DNA of 36,145 nucleotides from Odoribacteraceae bacterium (GTDB lineage Bacteria > Bacteroidota > Bacteroidia > Bacteroidales > Marinifilaceae): positions 1-36,145 of the forward strand of contig JAISNC010000048.1 in assembly GCA_031276355.1 (NCBI GenBank), in the 5' to 3' direction. The notes below the pieces were generated by a model that had not been told where the DNA came from, did not search any database, and saw nothing but the letters and a program-made list of their open reading frames with translations. Of this stretch, positions 8,197 to 16,264 are shown one piece after another (position 1 is the first letter of the stretch; each line of letters opens with the position of its first letter). A program made the translations under genes and the position numbers.

Positions 8197-9684
8197 ATGT
8201 CACTAAAAGCACTTGCAGGACAGACGGCCATCTACGGGATCAGCAGCATCGTCGCACGGATGTTGAATTACCTCCTGACCCCTTACCTGACGCGGGTACT
8301 GACCGAAACGCAGTACGGCGTGGTGACGGCCATGTACGCCCTGATCCCGTTCGCGATGGTCGTGCTGACGATGGGCCTCGAGACGGGCTATTTCCGGTTC
8401 GCGGGGATGGCGCGGACGGGGGAGGAGCGGCGGGCCGTGTTCTCGTCGGCCTGGGGAGCGGTGATCGTGGCAGCCGCGTTGTTCGCAGGAGTGGCGGGAA
8501 TATTCACCCCGTCGATCGCGCCGTTCCTGGGGTACGGGGAGAACCCGTCGTTCGTCTGGATGGTGGGGGCGATCATCGGGTTAGACGCGGCGAGTAGCAT
8601 CCCCTTCTGTCGCCTGCGGGAGGAGGGGCGGGCGGGACGGTTCGTGGTGCTGAAAATCGTGTCGGTGGGAATTAACGCCGCGCTTTGCTTGTTCTTTTAT
8701 AGCGTGCTACCGGCACTGGCCGCGGCACACGGCGGGATCTTCGCGCGAGCGTGGGAACCGTCATTCACGCCGGGATACGTCTTCGTGGCGAACCTGGCGG
8801 CGAGTGCCGTGACATTCTTATTGCTGTTGCCGTCGTGCCGGGGAGCGTGGCCGCGGCTATCGAGACGGGTGCTGCGTCCATTGTTGGTCTACTCGGCACC
8901 GTTGTTAGTGAGCGGGTTTGCCGGCACGGCTAACGAGTTTATCGACCGGCTGATGATCGAGTACATGATGCCGCGAGCCGTGGCACTCAGCACCCTGGGC
9001 GTTTACGGGGCCGTGGTGAAGATCGGGGTGATCCTGCCACTCTTCGTGCAAATGTACCGGTATAGCCTCGAGCCCTATTTCCTGTCAGGGTTCCGTCGCG
9101 AGGAGTTCGCCCGGGTAAATGCCATCGCGATGAAGTACTTTATTATCGTGTCGCTCGTCCTGTTTCTCGGCATCACGCTCTTCGCGGATCTCTTCGCGTT
9201 GCTGCTGGGGGCGGCGTTCCGGGAAGGGATGTTCATCCTACCGGTGGTGCTGGTGTCGAACATCCTGTCGGGCATCGTCTTCAACCTCTCGTTCTGGTAC
9301 AAGCAGGCAAACAAAACGCGGTTTGGCATCACGATCACGGTGACGGGGCTTCTCTTCACGATCGTTTTTGGCATTCTGCTTGTGCCCTCGATGGGATATA
9401 TCGGGGCGGCGGTCACGCGGCTGATCTGCGAACTGGTGATGGTGATCACGAGCTACCGGCTGAACCGCAAGCATTTCCCGGTGCCCTATGACCTGCGACG
9501 CATCGGCGAGTATGCCCTCCTCGGGGCAGGGCTCTTCGGCGTGGGAATATTCACCGTGGATTGGCCGGCACTACTCAAGTACCCGTGCAACGGGCTACTG
9601 TGTGCCATCTTCTGCCTGTACGCCGCGCGGAGAGAGAAAATCAACATCATTTCAATCGTGACCTCTATAATCAAAAGGAGATGA
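8197..9684 (+). CDS. Polysaccharide flippase (Wzx/MATE-like lipid-linked oligosaccharide exporter)
   Basis: The protein has 495 residues and about 12-14 hydrophobic helices. It begins MSLKALAGQTAIYGISSIVA and continues LNYLLTPYLTRVLTETQYGV, the classical start of O-antigen/polysaccharide flippases. It should move undecaprenyl- or lipid-linked sugars across the inner membrane. I chose ATG 8197 because the longer frame would start before the -7 box at 8168 and adds non-membrane residues. No glycosyltransferase cluster is attached, so the substrate is unknown. This is common in Bacteroidales, where one such gene is often isolated in the genome. Confidence 0.9.
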   Translation: MSLKALAGQTAIYGISSIVARMLNYLLTPYLTRVLTETQYGVVTAMYALIPFAMVVLTMGLETGYFRFAGMARTGEERRAVFSSAWGAVIVAAALFAGVAGIFTPSIAPFLGYGENPSFVWMVGAIIGLDAASSIPFCRLREEGRAGRFVVLKIVSVGINAALCLFFYSVLPALAAAHGGIFARAWEPSFTPGYVFVANLAASAVTFLLLLPSCRGAWPRLSRRVLRPLLVYSAPLLVSGFAGTANEFIDRLMIEYMMPRAVALSTLGVYGAVVKIGVILPLFVQMYRYSLEPYFLSGFRREEFARVNAIAMKYFIIVSLVLFLGITLFADLFALLLGAAFREGMFILPVVLVSNILSGIVFNLSFWYKQANKTRFGITITVTGLLFTIVFGILLVPSMGYIGAAVTRLICELVMVITSYRLNRKHFPVPYDLRRIGEYALLGAGLFGVGIFTVDWPALLKYPCNGLLCAIFCLYAARREKINIISIVTSIIKRR

Positions 9685-9730
9685 CGGTAAACCACGGTGG
9701 CGGCCCCGCCTGCGGGTAGATAGAATCTCG

Positions 9731-9805
9731 TGAACTGTGCCGGACTTGAACCGGCGACCCCTGCCATGTCAAGGCAGTACTCTGAACCGACTGAGCTAAC
9801 AGTTC
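9731..9805 (-). tRNA. tRNA-Val (anticodon GAC)
   Basis: The minus strand folds as a 75-nt cloverleaf: acceptor GAACTGT/ACAGTTC (7 bp), D arm GCTC...GAGT, anticodon arm CTGCC-TTGACAT-GGCAG with anticodon GAC, and T arm GCCGG-TTCAAGT-CCGGC. The discriminator is A and CCA is not encoded. It lies downstream of the flippase gene on the opposite strand. Confidence 0.95.
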
Positions 9806-10056
9806 TTCACGCCGCGAATGTATGAAATTAATTCAATAATCGAATCTGAAACGGGTAAAAAAAAAGCCCACGCATCAGGGGATGACTCCTCCTCGCGCGC
9901 CGTATCAATAAAGGTAATCTCGTCACTTCTTGAGAGATACTATTTTTCGTGCCGGCGGGAGATTTTTCATGGTTTCATACCAATATATTTCTATTTTCGC
10001 GCCGGGATTCCAGCGAGAGGAGATCCCGAGTGTTATTCATTAATAAATATTATAAC
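9806..10056. other. AT-rich intergenic region, no gene seen
   Basis: This stretch between the tRNA and the dehydrogenase gene is much richer in A+T than its surroundings. Loose -7-like boxes (TACTATTTTTCG near 9939, TATTTTCG near 9990) could start the dehydrogenase transcript, but none has a good -33. An in-frame extension into this region (from 9949) lacks protein-like sequence. Confidence 0.4.
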
Positions 10057-11034
10057 ATGAAAAATATCTTAGTCCTCGGAGCAGGTGGGCAGATCGGTTC
10101 AGAGTTAGTGCCTTACCTGCGGGACATCTACGGCAACGACCACGTGATTGCCACCGACATCAGCACGGAAAAACGCGAGAGCATCGCCGGTAACGGCCCC
10201 TTTGAAGCCTTAAACGCCCTTGATGGGGAGGCGTTCAACGCCATCGTCAAAAAATACAAGATCGACACGATATTTAACCTCGTCGCCCTCCTCTCGGCCA
10301 CGGGAGAGAAAAGCCCCCGGCTGGCGTGGGACGTCAACATCGGTGCCCTTACGAACTCGCTCTATATCGGGAAAGAGAACGGTTGCGCGGTGTTCACTCC
10401 CAGTTCCATCGGTGCCTTCGGGAAAGACACCCCCAAGGACAAGACCCCACAAGACACGCTGCAACGCTCCAATACCACCATCTACGGGGTGTGCAAGGTG
10501 ACCGGCGAGCTATTGAGCGACTACTACTTTCATCGCTTTGGCGTGGACACGCGTAGCGTGCGATTCCCCGGCCTGATCTCCCACGTGACCCTGCCCGGCG
10601 GCGGCACTACCGACTACGCCGTGGAGATATTCTATGCCGCCACCCGCGACGGGGCCTTCACCTGTAATATCCAGGCGGGGACGTACATGGATATGATGTA
10701 CATGCCCGATGCCCTCGACGCCGTCGTGCGCCTGATGGAGGCCGATCCTACCCGGTTGAAGCACCGTAACAGTTTTAATATTGCCGCCATGAGCTTCGAC
10801 CCGGAAGAGATCGCCGCCGCTATTCGCCGGCATCTCCCCTCGTTCCGCCTCTCCTACGACATTGATCCCGTGAAGCAGGCCATCGCCGATAGTTGGCCTA
10901 ATAGCATGGATGACACGTGCGCTCGCGAAGAGTGGGGCTGGGCACCGAAATACGATCTCCCGGCGATGACGCGCGAGATGCTCGAGAAGGTAGGCGAAAA
11001 ATTCACGCGCTCCGGGAAGCCTCTCCCGCTTTAA
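10057..11034 (+). CDS. L-threonine 3-dehydrogenase, SDR/epimerase-like type
   Basis: The protein has 325 residues. It has the extended-SDR Rossmann motif GAGGQIG at 8-14 and the catalytic pair Tyr143/Lys147 in YGVCK, with Ser116/117 in TPSSIGAFG. FPGLIS and YMDMMYMPDALDA are patterns of the UDP-galactose-epimerase-like threonine dehydrogenases. The expected reaction is NAD-dependent oxidation of L-threonine to 2-amino-3-oxobutyrate. The partner glycine C-acetyltransferase (kbl) is not in the window. ATG 10057 gives the Rossmann fold directly at the N-terminus. A less specific NAD-dependent epimerase is the alternative. Confidence 0.85.
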   Translation: MKNILVLGAGGQIGSELVPYLRDIYGNDHVIATDISTEKRESIAGNGPFEALNALDGEAFNAIVKKYKIDTIFNLVALLSATGEKSPRLAWDVNIGALTNSLYIGKENGCAVFTPSSIGAFGKDTPKDKTPQDTLQRSNTTIYGVCKVTGELLSDYYFHRFGVDTRSVRFPGLISHVTLPGGGTTDYAVEIFYAATRDGAFTCNIQAGTYMDMMYMPDALDAVVRLMEADPTRLKHRNSFNIAAMSFDPEEIAAAIRRHLPSFRLSYDIDPVKQAIADSWPNSMDDTCAREEWGWAPKYDLPAMTREMLEKVGEKFTRSGKPLPL

Positions 11035-11439
11035 CGACTCCCGACGTGTCGGGGTTGTCTCAAAAGAAATACCAAGGAGTTGTCTCGCGTCCCGTCCGGG
11101 CTGCCAAGCACCTGTCACTCTTTCCCGCGTGACGGGTAAAAACGGGGAGAGTGCCCTTGTAAACGGGACACCCTCCTTTCTGAAGAAACTCACCTATAAC
11201 CCTTGATGCATAACATGTACCGGGGACATGCCTCACGACAAACCTCTTTTGGCACGACGCGAATATAGGGCCACGCGATGACGGGAGCGCTACGATCCCG
11301 TCACGTTTCCGTTACATCTGTAATCATATAAATAGTCAGCCCTTATTAAGCCATCATCTGGCATCTTCAACCGGTTTTTGTAACCCTACAACATAAAAAG
11401 TGGAAAATCCGTATATTCGCGAGAGTTTATCCAACCACC
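11035..11439. other. Intergenic region with a solo repeat end and small hairpin
   Basis: CCCGA/TCGGG at 11040-11053 forms a small hairpin after the dehydrogenase stop. GGGGTTGTCTCAAAAG at 11051-11066 is one mismatch from the MITE-like terminal repeat at 7094-7109; no partner end is seen nearby. The rest, to the thyA promoter, is AT-rich from about 11300 and holds no gene that I can support. Confidence 0.45.
11412..11419 (+). promoter_or_regulatory. Putative -7 box of the thyA-folA promoter
   Basis: TATATTCG, one base off the consensus, lies 20 nt before the thyA ATG. No TTTG is found at the usual -33 distance. Confidence 0.45.
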
Positions 11440-12234
11440 ATGAAGGCATATTTAGAATTATTAGACCGTATCTTACGGGAAGGCACGAGAAAGAACGACC
11501 GGACGGGCACGGGCACGCTTAGCATCTTCGGCCACCAGGCGCGCTTCGACCTCTCCGCCGGATTCCCGCTGGTGACGACCAAGAGGGTGCACCTGAAATC
11601 GATCATCCACGAGCTACTCTGGTTCCTGCGCGGGGAGACAAACATTCGCTACCTGCACGAGCACGGGGTGACCATCTGGGACGAGTGGGCCGATGACCAA
11701 GGAGAGCTGGGGCACGTCTATGGCTACCAGTGGCGCTCGTGGCCATGTCCCGACGGCTCGCGCCTCGACCAGATCGCGCGGGTGGTGCGCGAGATACAAG
11801 AAAACCCCGGTTCCCGCCGCCTGATCGTCAGCGCGTGGAACGCCGGGGACCTCGACAACATGGCCCTCCCGCCTTGCCATGCCCTCTTCCAGTTCCACGT
11901 GGCGAACGGGCGACTCTCCTGCCAGCTCTACCAGCGAAGCGCCGACACCTTCCTCGGCGTCCCCTTCAACATCGCCTCCTACGCCTTGCTAACCATGATG
12001 ATCGCGCAGGTATGCCACCTGCAACCGGGCGAATTCATCCACACCTTCGGCGACGCGCACGTCTACCTGAATCACATCGAGCAGGTAAAACTGCAATTGA
12101 CGCGACAACCCCGTCCCTTGCCCACGATGCGCCTGAACCCGGCGATAGACTCCATCTTCCATTTCAGCCACGAGGATTTCGAGCTAAGCGGCTACGACCC
12201 GCACCCGCGGATCCGGGGAGAGATATCCATTTAA
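11440..12234 (+). CDS. thyA: Thymidylate synthase
   Basis: It converts dUMP to dTMP using methylenetetrahydrofolate. Its 264 residues match the E. coli enzyme in length. The catalytic Cys146 lies in [16 protein letters not shown] (21-26) and RRLIV near 126-130 are the phosphate-binding arginine regions, and [16 protein letters not shown] carries the substrate-binding Asp/Asn segment. It is followed after 11 nt by folA, the enzyme that recycles the dihydrofolate made by ThyA. Confidence 0.98.
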   Translation: MKAYLELLDRILREGTRKNDRTGTGTLSIFGHQARFDLSAGFPLVTTKRVHLKSIIHELLWFLRGETNIRYLHEHGVTIWDEWADDQGELGHVYGYQWRSWPCPDGSRLDQIARVVREIQENPGSRRLIVSAWNAGDLDNMALPPCHALFQFHVANGRLSCQLYQRSADTFLGVPFNIASYALLTMMIAQVCHLQPGEFIHTFGDAHVYLNHIEQVKLQLTRQPRPLPTMRLNPAIDSIFHFSHEDFELSGYDPHPRIRGEISI

Positions 12235-12245
12235 CGCGCGACAAC

Positions 12246-12743
12246 ATGATAGCAATCATCGTCGCCGCGGCAGAAAACGGGGTCATCGGGAAAGAGAACC
12301 GCTTGATCTGGCACCTGCCCGCGGACTTAAAACGCTTCAAGGCCCTGACGACGGGACATACCGTGTTGATGGGGAGAAACACCTTCGAATCCATGGGGCA
12401 CGCGCTCCCCCGCCGGCGGAACATCGTGGTGTCCCGCGACACGGCTTACCGGGCCGAAGGGTGCGAGATGGCGAGGAGCATCGAAGAGGCCCTGGCGCTG
12501 GTGCCCCCCGGCGAGGTGCTCTTCGTGATCGGCGGGGAGAGCCTCTATCGCGCCTTCTGGCACCGGGCCGACCGTCTCTACTTGACGATCGTGCACGCCC
12601 TCGTGGAAGGCGACAGGCACGTGCCGGCCGTGGAGCCGCGCGAGTGGCGGGTCGTGAAACAAGAGCATTTCCCGGCCGACGAGGCCCACGAGCACGCCTA
12701 CTCCTTCGTGGAGCACGTCCGGAACGATAACCTCCAACAATAG
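12246..12743 (+). CDS. folA: Dihydrofolate reductase
   Basis: This NADPH-dependent enzyme reduces dihydrofolate to tetrahydrofolate. It has 165 residues. It begins MIAIIVAAAENGVIGKENRL, followed by the catalytic-loop IWHLPADLKRFK with the substrate-binding Asp, then VLMGRNTFESMG and VIGGESLYRAF, the NADPH-binding segments. The ATG at 12246 is 11 nt after the thyA stop and the stop is 4 nt before the next ATG, so the three genes are almost certainly cotranscribed. Confidence 0.97.
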   Translation: MIAIIVAAAENGVIGKENRLIWHLPADLKRFKALTTGHTVLMGRNTFESMGHALPRRRNIVVSRDTAYRAEGCEMARSIEEALALVPPGEVLFVIGGESLYRAFWHRADRLYLTIVHALVEGDRHVPAVEPREWRVVKQEHFPADEAHEHAYSFVEHVRNDNLQQ

Positions 12744-12747
12744 CGCC

Positions 12748-13512
12748 ATGCGAATCACCTACCGGATCAACGAGAAATACAGGTACATGGAGCGGGCGCT
12801 GCTGGGGATCCCCCCCTCCTTCGAACGGCTGGGAGAGGTGTTAAAGAAGGGACGCAACGAGATCCGGGTGATCGAGGTGGAAGGGATCCCCCTCAACGTG
12901 AAATCGTACAAGCGGCCCAACCCGCTGAACCGGCTCGTCTACGCGTACCTCCGCGCCTCCAAGGCCCAACGTTCTTACGACCACGCCTTCCGTCTCGCGG
13001 GGGCGGGGATCGGCACCCCGGAACCGGTGGCCTACATCGTCTACCGGGAGCGCCTGGGGGTGACGAGAAGTTTCTACATCTCGCGCCACGTCGCCTTCGA
13101 CCGCGAGTTCCGCGACCTGAAGGGGAGTCGCCCGCCCGACATGGAGGAGTTGTTAAAAGCGTTCACGCGTTTCACTCACGACCTGCATCGCCACCACATC
13201 TACTTCCTCGATCACTCCCCCGGCAACACGCTGATCACGAAAAAGGGGGAGGACTATCGCTTCCACCTTGTCGACCTGAATCGCATGAAATTCACGCGCG
13301 TGTCCCCGCGAAAAGGGTTGCGCAACTTCCGGCGCCTGAACGCCGACGAGGAGATGATCCAGGTGATCGCCACCGAATACGCCCGGCTGACAAATTCCGA
13401 CCCGGGGAAGATGACGCGGCTCTTGGCGCGTTGGACGGCACGACACGACGAACGCGTCAGGAAACGCCGGGCCCGGAAAGAGAAAACACGCCGGCGGCAA
13501 GAGGGCCGGTGA
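12748..13512 (+). CDS. LPS core kinase-like protein (Kdo/WaaP-like kinase fold)
   Basis: The protein has 254 residues. It resembles small bacterial kinases that phosphorylate lipopolysaccharide inner-core sugars: Lys52 in LNVKSYK is the likely ATP-contact lysine, LDHSPGN (154-160) supplies catalytic Asp155 and Asn160, and LVDLNRMKF gives the metal-binding Asp176. The tail (after about 230) is very basic. It is cytoplasmic, presumably at the inner membrane face. Third gene after thyA and folA, 4 nt from folA; the link to folate genes is probably only positional. Its stop is 14 nt from the stop of a converging glycerophosphotransferase-like gene. Confidence 0.8.
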   Translation: MRITYRINEKYRYMERALLGIPPSFERLGEVLKKGRNEIRVIEVEGIPLNVKSYKRPNPLNRLVYAYLRASKAQRSYDHAFRLAGAGIGTPEPVAYIVYRERLGVTRSFYISRHVAFDREFRDLKGSRPPDMEELLKAFTRFTHDLHRHHIYFLDHSPGNTLITKKGEDYRFHLVDLNRMKFTRVSPRKGLRNFRRLNADEEMIQVIATEYARLTNSDPGKMTRLLARWTARHDERVRKRRARKEKTRRRQEGR

Positions 13513-13526
13513 GCGACCTCGCCGGT

Positions 13527-14579
13527 TCATTTTCCCCTCCGGATCCTCCCGAATTTCTTTATACACTGGTATTTCCTCCAGGGGTTCAGTCGCCGCTTCC
13601 CCGGGACGCCGTGCCGCTTTATATAATCGCTCACCGCCTCCAGCATCCGCCGGGCCACTTGCCCGTCCCGGTGAGGATCGTACCGCGCGATGATCCACTC
13701 CCTTTTCCGGGCATACTCGCCCGAGCGGGCCTCGTCGAGGGCGGCGGGCAACGCGCGGGCGTCCGAGATGTCCGGCCAGAACTTCTCGCCGGCGGTGTTC
13801 CCGTACGTGACGACGGGCTTGTCGAGCAGCAGCGCCTCGTAGAGGGCGGAGGATGTATCGCTGATCACCGCGTCGGCCATCAAGAGGTACTTCGTCAGCT
13901 GGTGATCGTCGACCCACACGACGTGCTCGCGCGTCGAGGCCATCAAGCGATACTCCTCCACCCACTCCCGGCGCGTCAGCGGGTGGAATTTAAGCAACAA
14001 CACGATGCTCTTCTCGCTCACCAGCCGTTCAAGCGCCTCCTTCAGGAAAGGCAACGAGGTCAGGGAGGGAGAAAAGGTGGGGGCGTAGAGCACCACCTCT
14101 TCCCGCCCGTGCGCGCGCAAGAGCGCCTCCTTTTCCCGGTCAAAATCGTGGAGATGCGCGTGGATCCAGTCCTGGCGCGTCCACCCCGTCTCCACCACCT
14201 CGAAATCCTTGTACCTCGCCGCCAGCCGCCGGAAACGGGCCGTGAAATAAGGCCCCTGGGTCAGGTAGAGGTCGAGGTAATGCCGGATGATCCAGTGCCC
14301 CTTCTTCTCCGAGGCGTACCCGTGAAAAATCTCGGCCTTCACGCCGGGGAGGTAATAGGGAACGATATTGCCCGGGACGAAAATCGCGTCGGGCGAGAAG
14401 TCGTACACCTCTTGCATGACGGTCGTCCAGTTCACCTCCTCCCGCAGGGGGAAATCGGGAATGTTACGCGCGTCGACGAACCACAGCACGTCGTGCTGGC
14501 CCGACCGGCCCGCCTCCGCCTGCAAGGGCGCGAGGATCGTGATAGCGTATTTCTGTTCACAAAATAAAACAATTCTCAT
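13527..14579 (-). CDS. CDP-glycerol glycerophosphotransferase-family protein (TagF/TagB-like)
   Basis: The protein has 350 residues from ATG 14579 (an upstream TTG would add five). The GT-B-like family signatures are EIFHGYASEKKGHW near 84-97, LLLKFHPLTRREW in the C-terminal domain, and ADAVISDTSSALYEALLLDKPVVTYGN after it, the nucleotide-binding region. In Gram-positives the family polymerises teichoic acids; in Bacteroidetes members probably decorate surface glycans with glycerol phosphate or similar groups. There is no signal peptide, so it acts at the cytoplasmic face. It converges with the LPS-kinase-like gene and has its own promoter at 14667-14696. Confidence 0.82.
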   Translation of the reverse strand: MRIVLFCEQKYAITILAPLQAEAGRSGQHDVLWFVDARNIPDFPLREEVNWTTVMQEVYDFSPDAIFVPGNIVPYYLPGVKAEIFHGYASEKKGHWIIRHYLDLYLTQGPYFTARFRRLAARYKDFEVVETGWTRQDWIHAHLHDFDREKEALLRAHGREEVVLYAPTFSPSLTSLPFLKEALERLVSEKSIVLLLKFHPLTRREWVEEYRLMASTREHVVWVDDHQLTKYLLMADAVISDTSSALYEALLLDKPVVTYGNTAGEKFWPDISDARALPAALDEARSGEYARKREWIIARYDPHRDGQVARRMLEAVSDYIKRHGVPGKRRLNPWRKYQCIKKFGRIRRGK

Positions 14580-14666
14580 GTCGACAAGGATCAAGAGTCG
14601 TTTTCACATCGTCTTAAAACACGTGTTCTCCCCCGCGCGAGAGACGTTCTCGAACGCGAGGCGCGA

Positions 14667-14696
14667 CAAAGATAGGTGATTTTCGAAGACATACAA
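14667..14696 (-). promoter_or_regulatory. Promoter of the glycerophosphotransferase-like gene
   Basis: On the minus strand TTG (14694-14696), 19 nt, then TATCTTTG (14667-14674): a full Bacteroidetes -33/-7 pair. The leader would be about 80 nt. The palindrome array begins 68 bp upstream of the -33 element. Confidence 0.72.
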
Positions 14697-14763
14697 CACC
14701 CGGGGACCCGCTGTTCACGGGGAGTTCCTGGCGGTAGCCGGGGGGCATCATCACGCCCCTCTT

Positions 14764-15060
14764 GTATCGCGATACACGCCCCGCGTATCGCGATACACGC
14801 CCCGCGTATCGCGATACACGCCCTGCGTATCGCGATACATGACCCGCGTATCGCGATACATGACTCGCGTATCGCGATACATGACTCGCGTATCGCGATA
14901 CATGACTCGCGTATCGCGATACACGCCCCGCGTATCGCGATACACGCCCCGCGTATCGCGATACGCGCCCCGCGTATCGCGATACATGACCCGCGTATCG
15001 CGATACATGACTCGCGTATCGCGATACATGACCCGCGTATCGCGATACGAGACCCGCGTA
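14764..15060. repeat. Tandem array: 14 units of 21 bp, each with the palindrome GTATCGCGATAC
   Basis: The 12-bp perfect palindrome GTATCGCGATAC begins at 14764 and recurs every 21 bp to 15037-15048, followed by a partial unit (GTA at 15058-15060). The palindrome and the GC before it never vary. The 9-bp spacers fall in two classes, ACGCCCCGC and ATGACYCGC. Spacer order in units 1-7 is repeated in units 8-14. Because 21 is a multiple of three, long frames run through the array on both strands, but these are by-products. The array lies between the 3' end of the ABC permease gene and the promoter at 14667-14696. A cluster of binding sites for a dimeric protein is the simplest reading. Confidence 0.97.
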
Positions 15061-15067
15061 GGGGCCG

Positions 15068-16264
15068 TCACCGCGCGTTGATCTTCCCGATACGGGCGCG
15101 CAGGGCGACGATATTCACCAGGCAGGTTACCAGGAAAAGAGAGCCCCCGCAAACCAGAAGCGGCCAGGCCCCGCCGGGGGAGAACTCGGGCCAGATCTTC
15201 GTCAGGAAGGGGATATAACAGGAGCGGGCGACGAGCGTCCCCGCGACGGCCAGCAGGGCGACCACGAGGTTCACGACGACGACAAGCGCCTCGTAGGGGG
15301 CGGCGATCTCCCGCGGGCGATAGCCCAGGAGCGAGAGATTCTTGAGCTTCTCGCTGTTTTCCTGGATGACCAGGTAGATGGAGATCGTGAGCAGGTAGAG
15401 GGCCAGCGCGCATATCAACAGGCCGATGGCGACGACGAAGGTGGTCAACAGGTTCAAGAACCAGACGACGCTGCCGTCGTTGAGCTTGTCGTTTTCCGCC
15501 TCGTAGCCTTTTTCCCGGAAGTAGCGGGCGATCTCCTTGTCGGCGGGGTTGCGCGTCTCGACGATCAGGCGGGCGGGATCGCCGGTGACGGCGCTGTTGC
15601 CGTAGCGGTCGTTGGCCCACGCGAGAAACGTCCCCGGCACGAGGATCGTGTTGAGGCGGTTGGAGAAGCCGACGATCTTGCCCTTGTACGTATCCCTTAG
15701 CCCGTTGCCGCTGACGCGGACGGTGAGGCGCAACATCCCGATGACTCCCTCGGAGATCTTCGGGAGGTCACGGGAGCGGGCGAAACCGAAATTGTAAAGA
15801 TTGAGGTAGTTACGCGGGATGATGATGGGTATCTCGGCGTCGCCCGCGGCGAACGTCCACTGGTCGGATCGCACGTCAACGAAACCATCCTCGACCGACT
15901 CGAAAAACATGTCGGTGGCGAAACTGGAGCCTCCCGCCTCGATGCCGGCGGAGACCTGGAAGCGCGAGGCGGTAAAGGCGCCTACCCGGTCGGCAAAGGG
16001 CTGGCGGCGTAATTCCTCCTGCTCGTCGGGGGTGAAGAGGCTCGCCCGGCGGTCGACGAGGCCGAGCGCGCTCACCTTCTTGGTGATGACGATGTAGTCC
16101 TTGCGGATGAAACCGTCGTCGGGACTAAAAAAGGGGTGAACGTCCGACCACGCCTGCACGCCGAAAAGGACGATGCCCGCGCCTACCAGCCCGGCGAGCA
16201 GGAACCCGGCGAGCCGCGCCCGGCTGACGTGCTTGTAGAGGAGTAACTTGTAGATGATGTTCAT
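15068..16264 (-). CDS. ABC transporter permease, FtsX/MacB-like
   Basis: The protein has 398 residues. It has one N-terminal membrane helix (about 17-38), a large extracytoplasmic domain (about 40-270), and three C-terminal helices starting FVVAIGLLICALALYLLTI, ALVVVVNLVVALLAVAG and LLVCGGSLFLVTCLVNIVAL. This is the MacB/FtsX/LolC topology, used for lipoprotein or peptide export and mechanotransmission. The cytoplasmic loop NSEKLKNLSLLGYRPREI carries the typical coupling helix. The ATG at 16264 overlaps the ATPase stop as ATGA. Operon: DUF4836 lipoprotein, ATPase, permease. The substrate is unknown. Confidence 0.85.
   Translation of the reverse strand: MNIIYKLLLYKHVSRARLAGFLLAGLVGAGIVLFGVQAWSDVHPFFSPDDGFIRKDYIVITKKVSALGLVDRRASLFTPDEQEELRRQPFADRVGAFTASRFQVSAGIEAGGSSFATDMFFESVEDGFVDVRSDQWTFAAGDAEIPIIIPRNYLNLYNFGFARSRDLPKISEGVIGMLRLTVRVSGNGLRDTYKGKIVGFSNRLNTILVPGTFLAWANDRYGNSAVTGDPARLIVETRNPADKEIARYFREKGYEAENDKLNDGSVVWFLNLLTTFVVAIGLLICALALYLLTISIYLVIQENSEKLKNLSLLGYRPREIAAPYEALVVVVNLVVALLAVAGTLVARSCYIPFLTKIWPEFSPGGAWPLLVCGGSLFLVTCLVNIVALRARIGKINAR

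Noticed and set aside
9731..9805. Reading the tRNA as Asp (GTC)
   Set aside because: On the coding (minus) strand the 7-nt loop is TTGACAT, so the anticodon is GAC (Val). GTC appears only on the non-coding strand.
14764..15060. CRISPR array
   Set aside because: The repeat is a 12-14 bp perfect palindrome and the 9-bp spacers are themselves repetitive. No cas gene is nearby.
14676..15218. Long open frames through the palindrome array on both strands, with 7-residue repeats such as YRDTRVM or RVSRYMT
   Set aside because: A 21-bp period keeps every frame open automatically. The frames start or end inside the antisense of the permease gene, have no start context, and variation among units is concentrated in spacers without a synonymous pattern.
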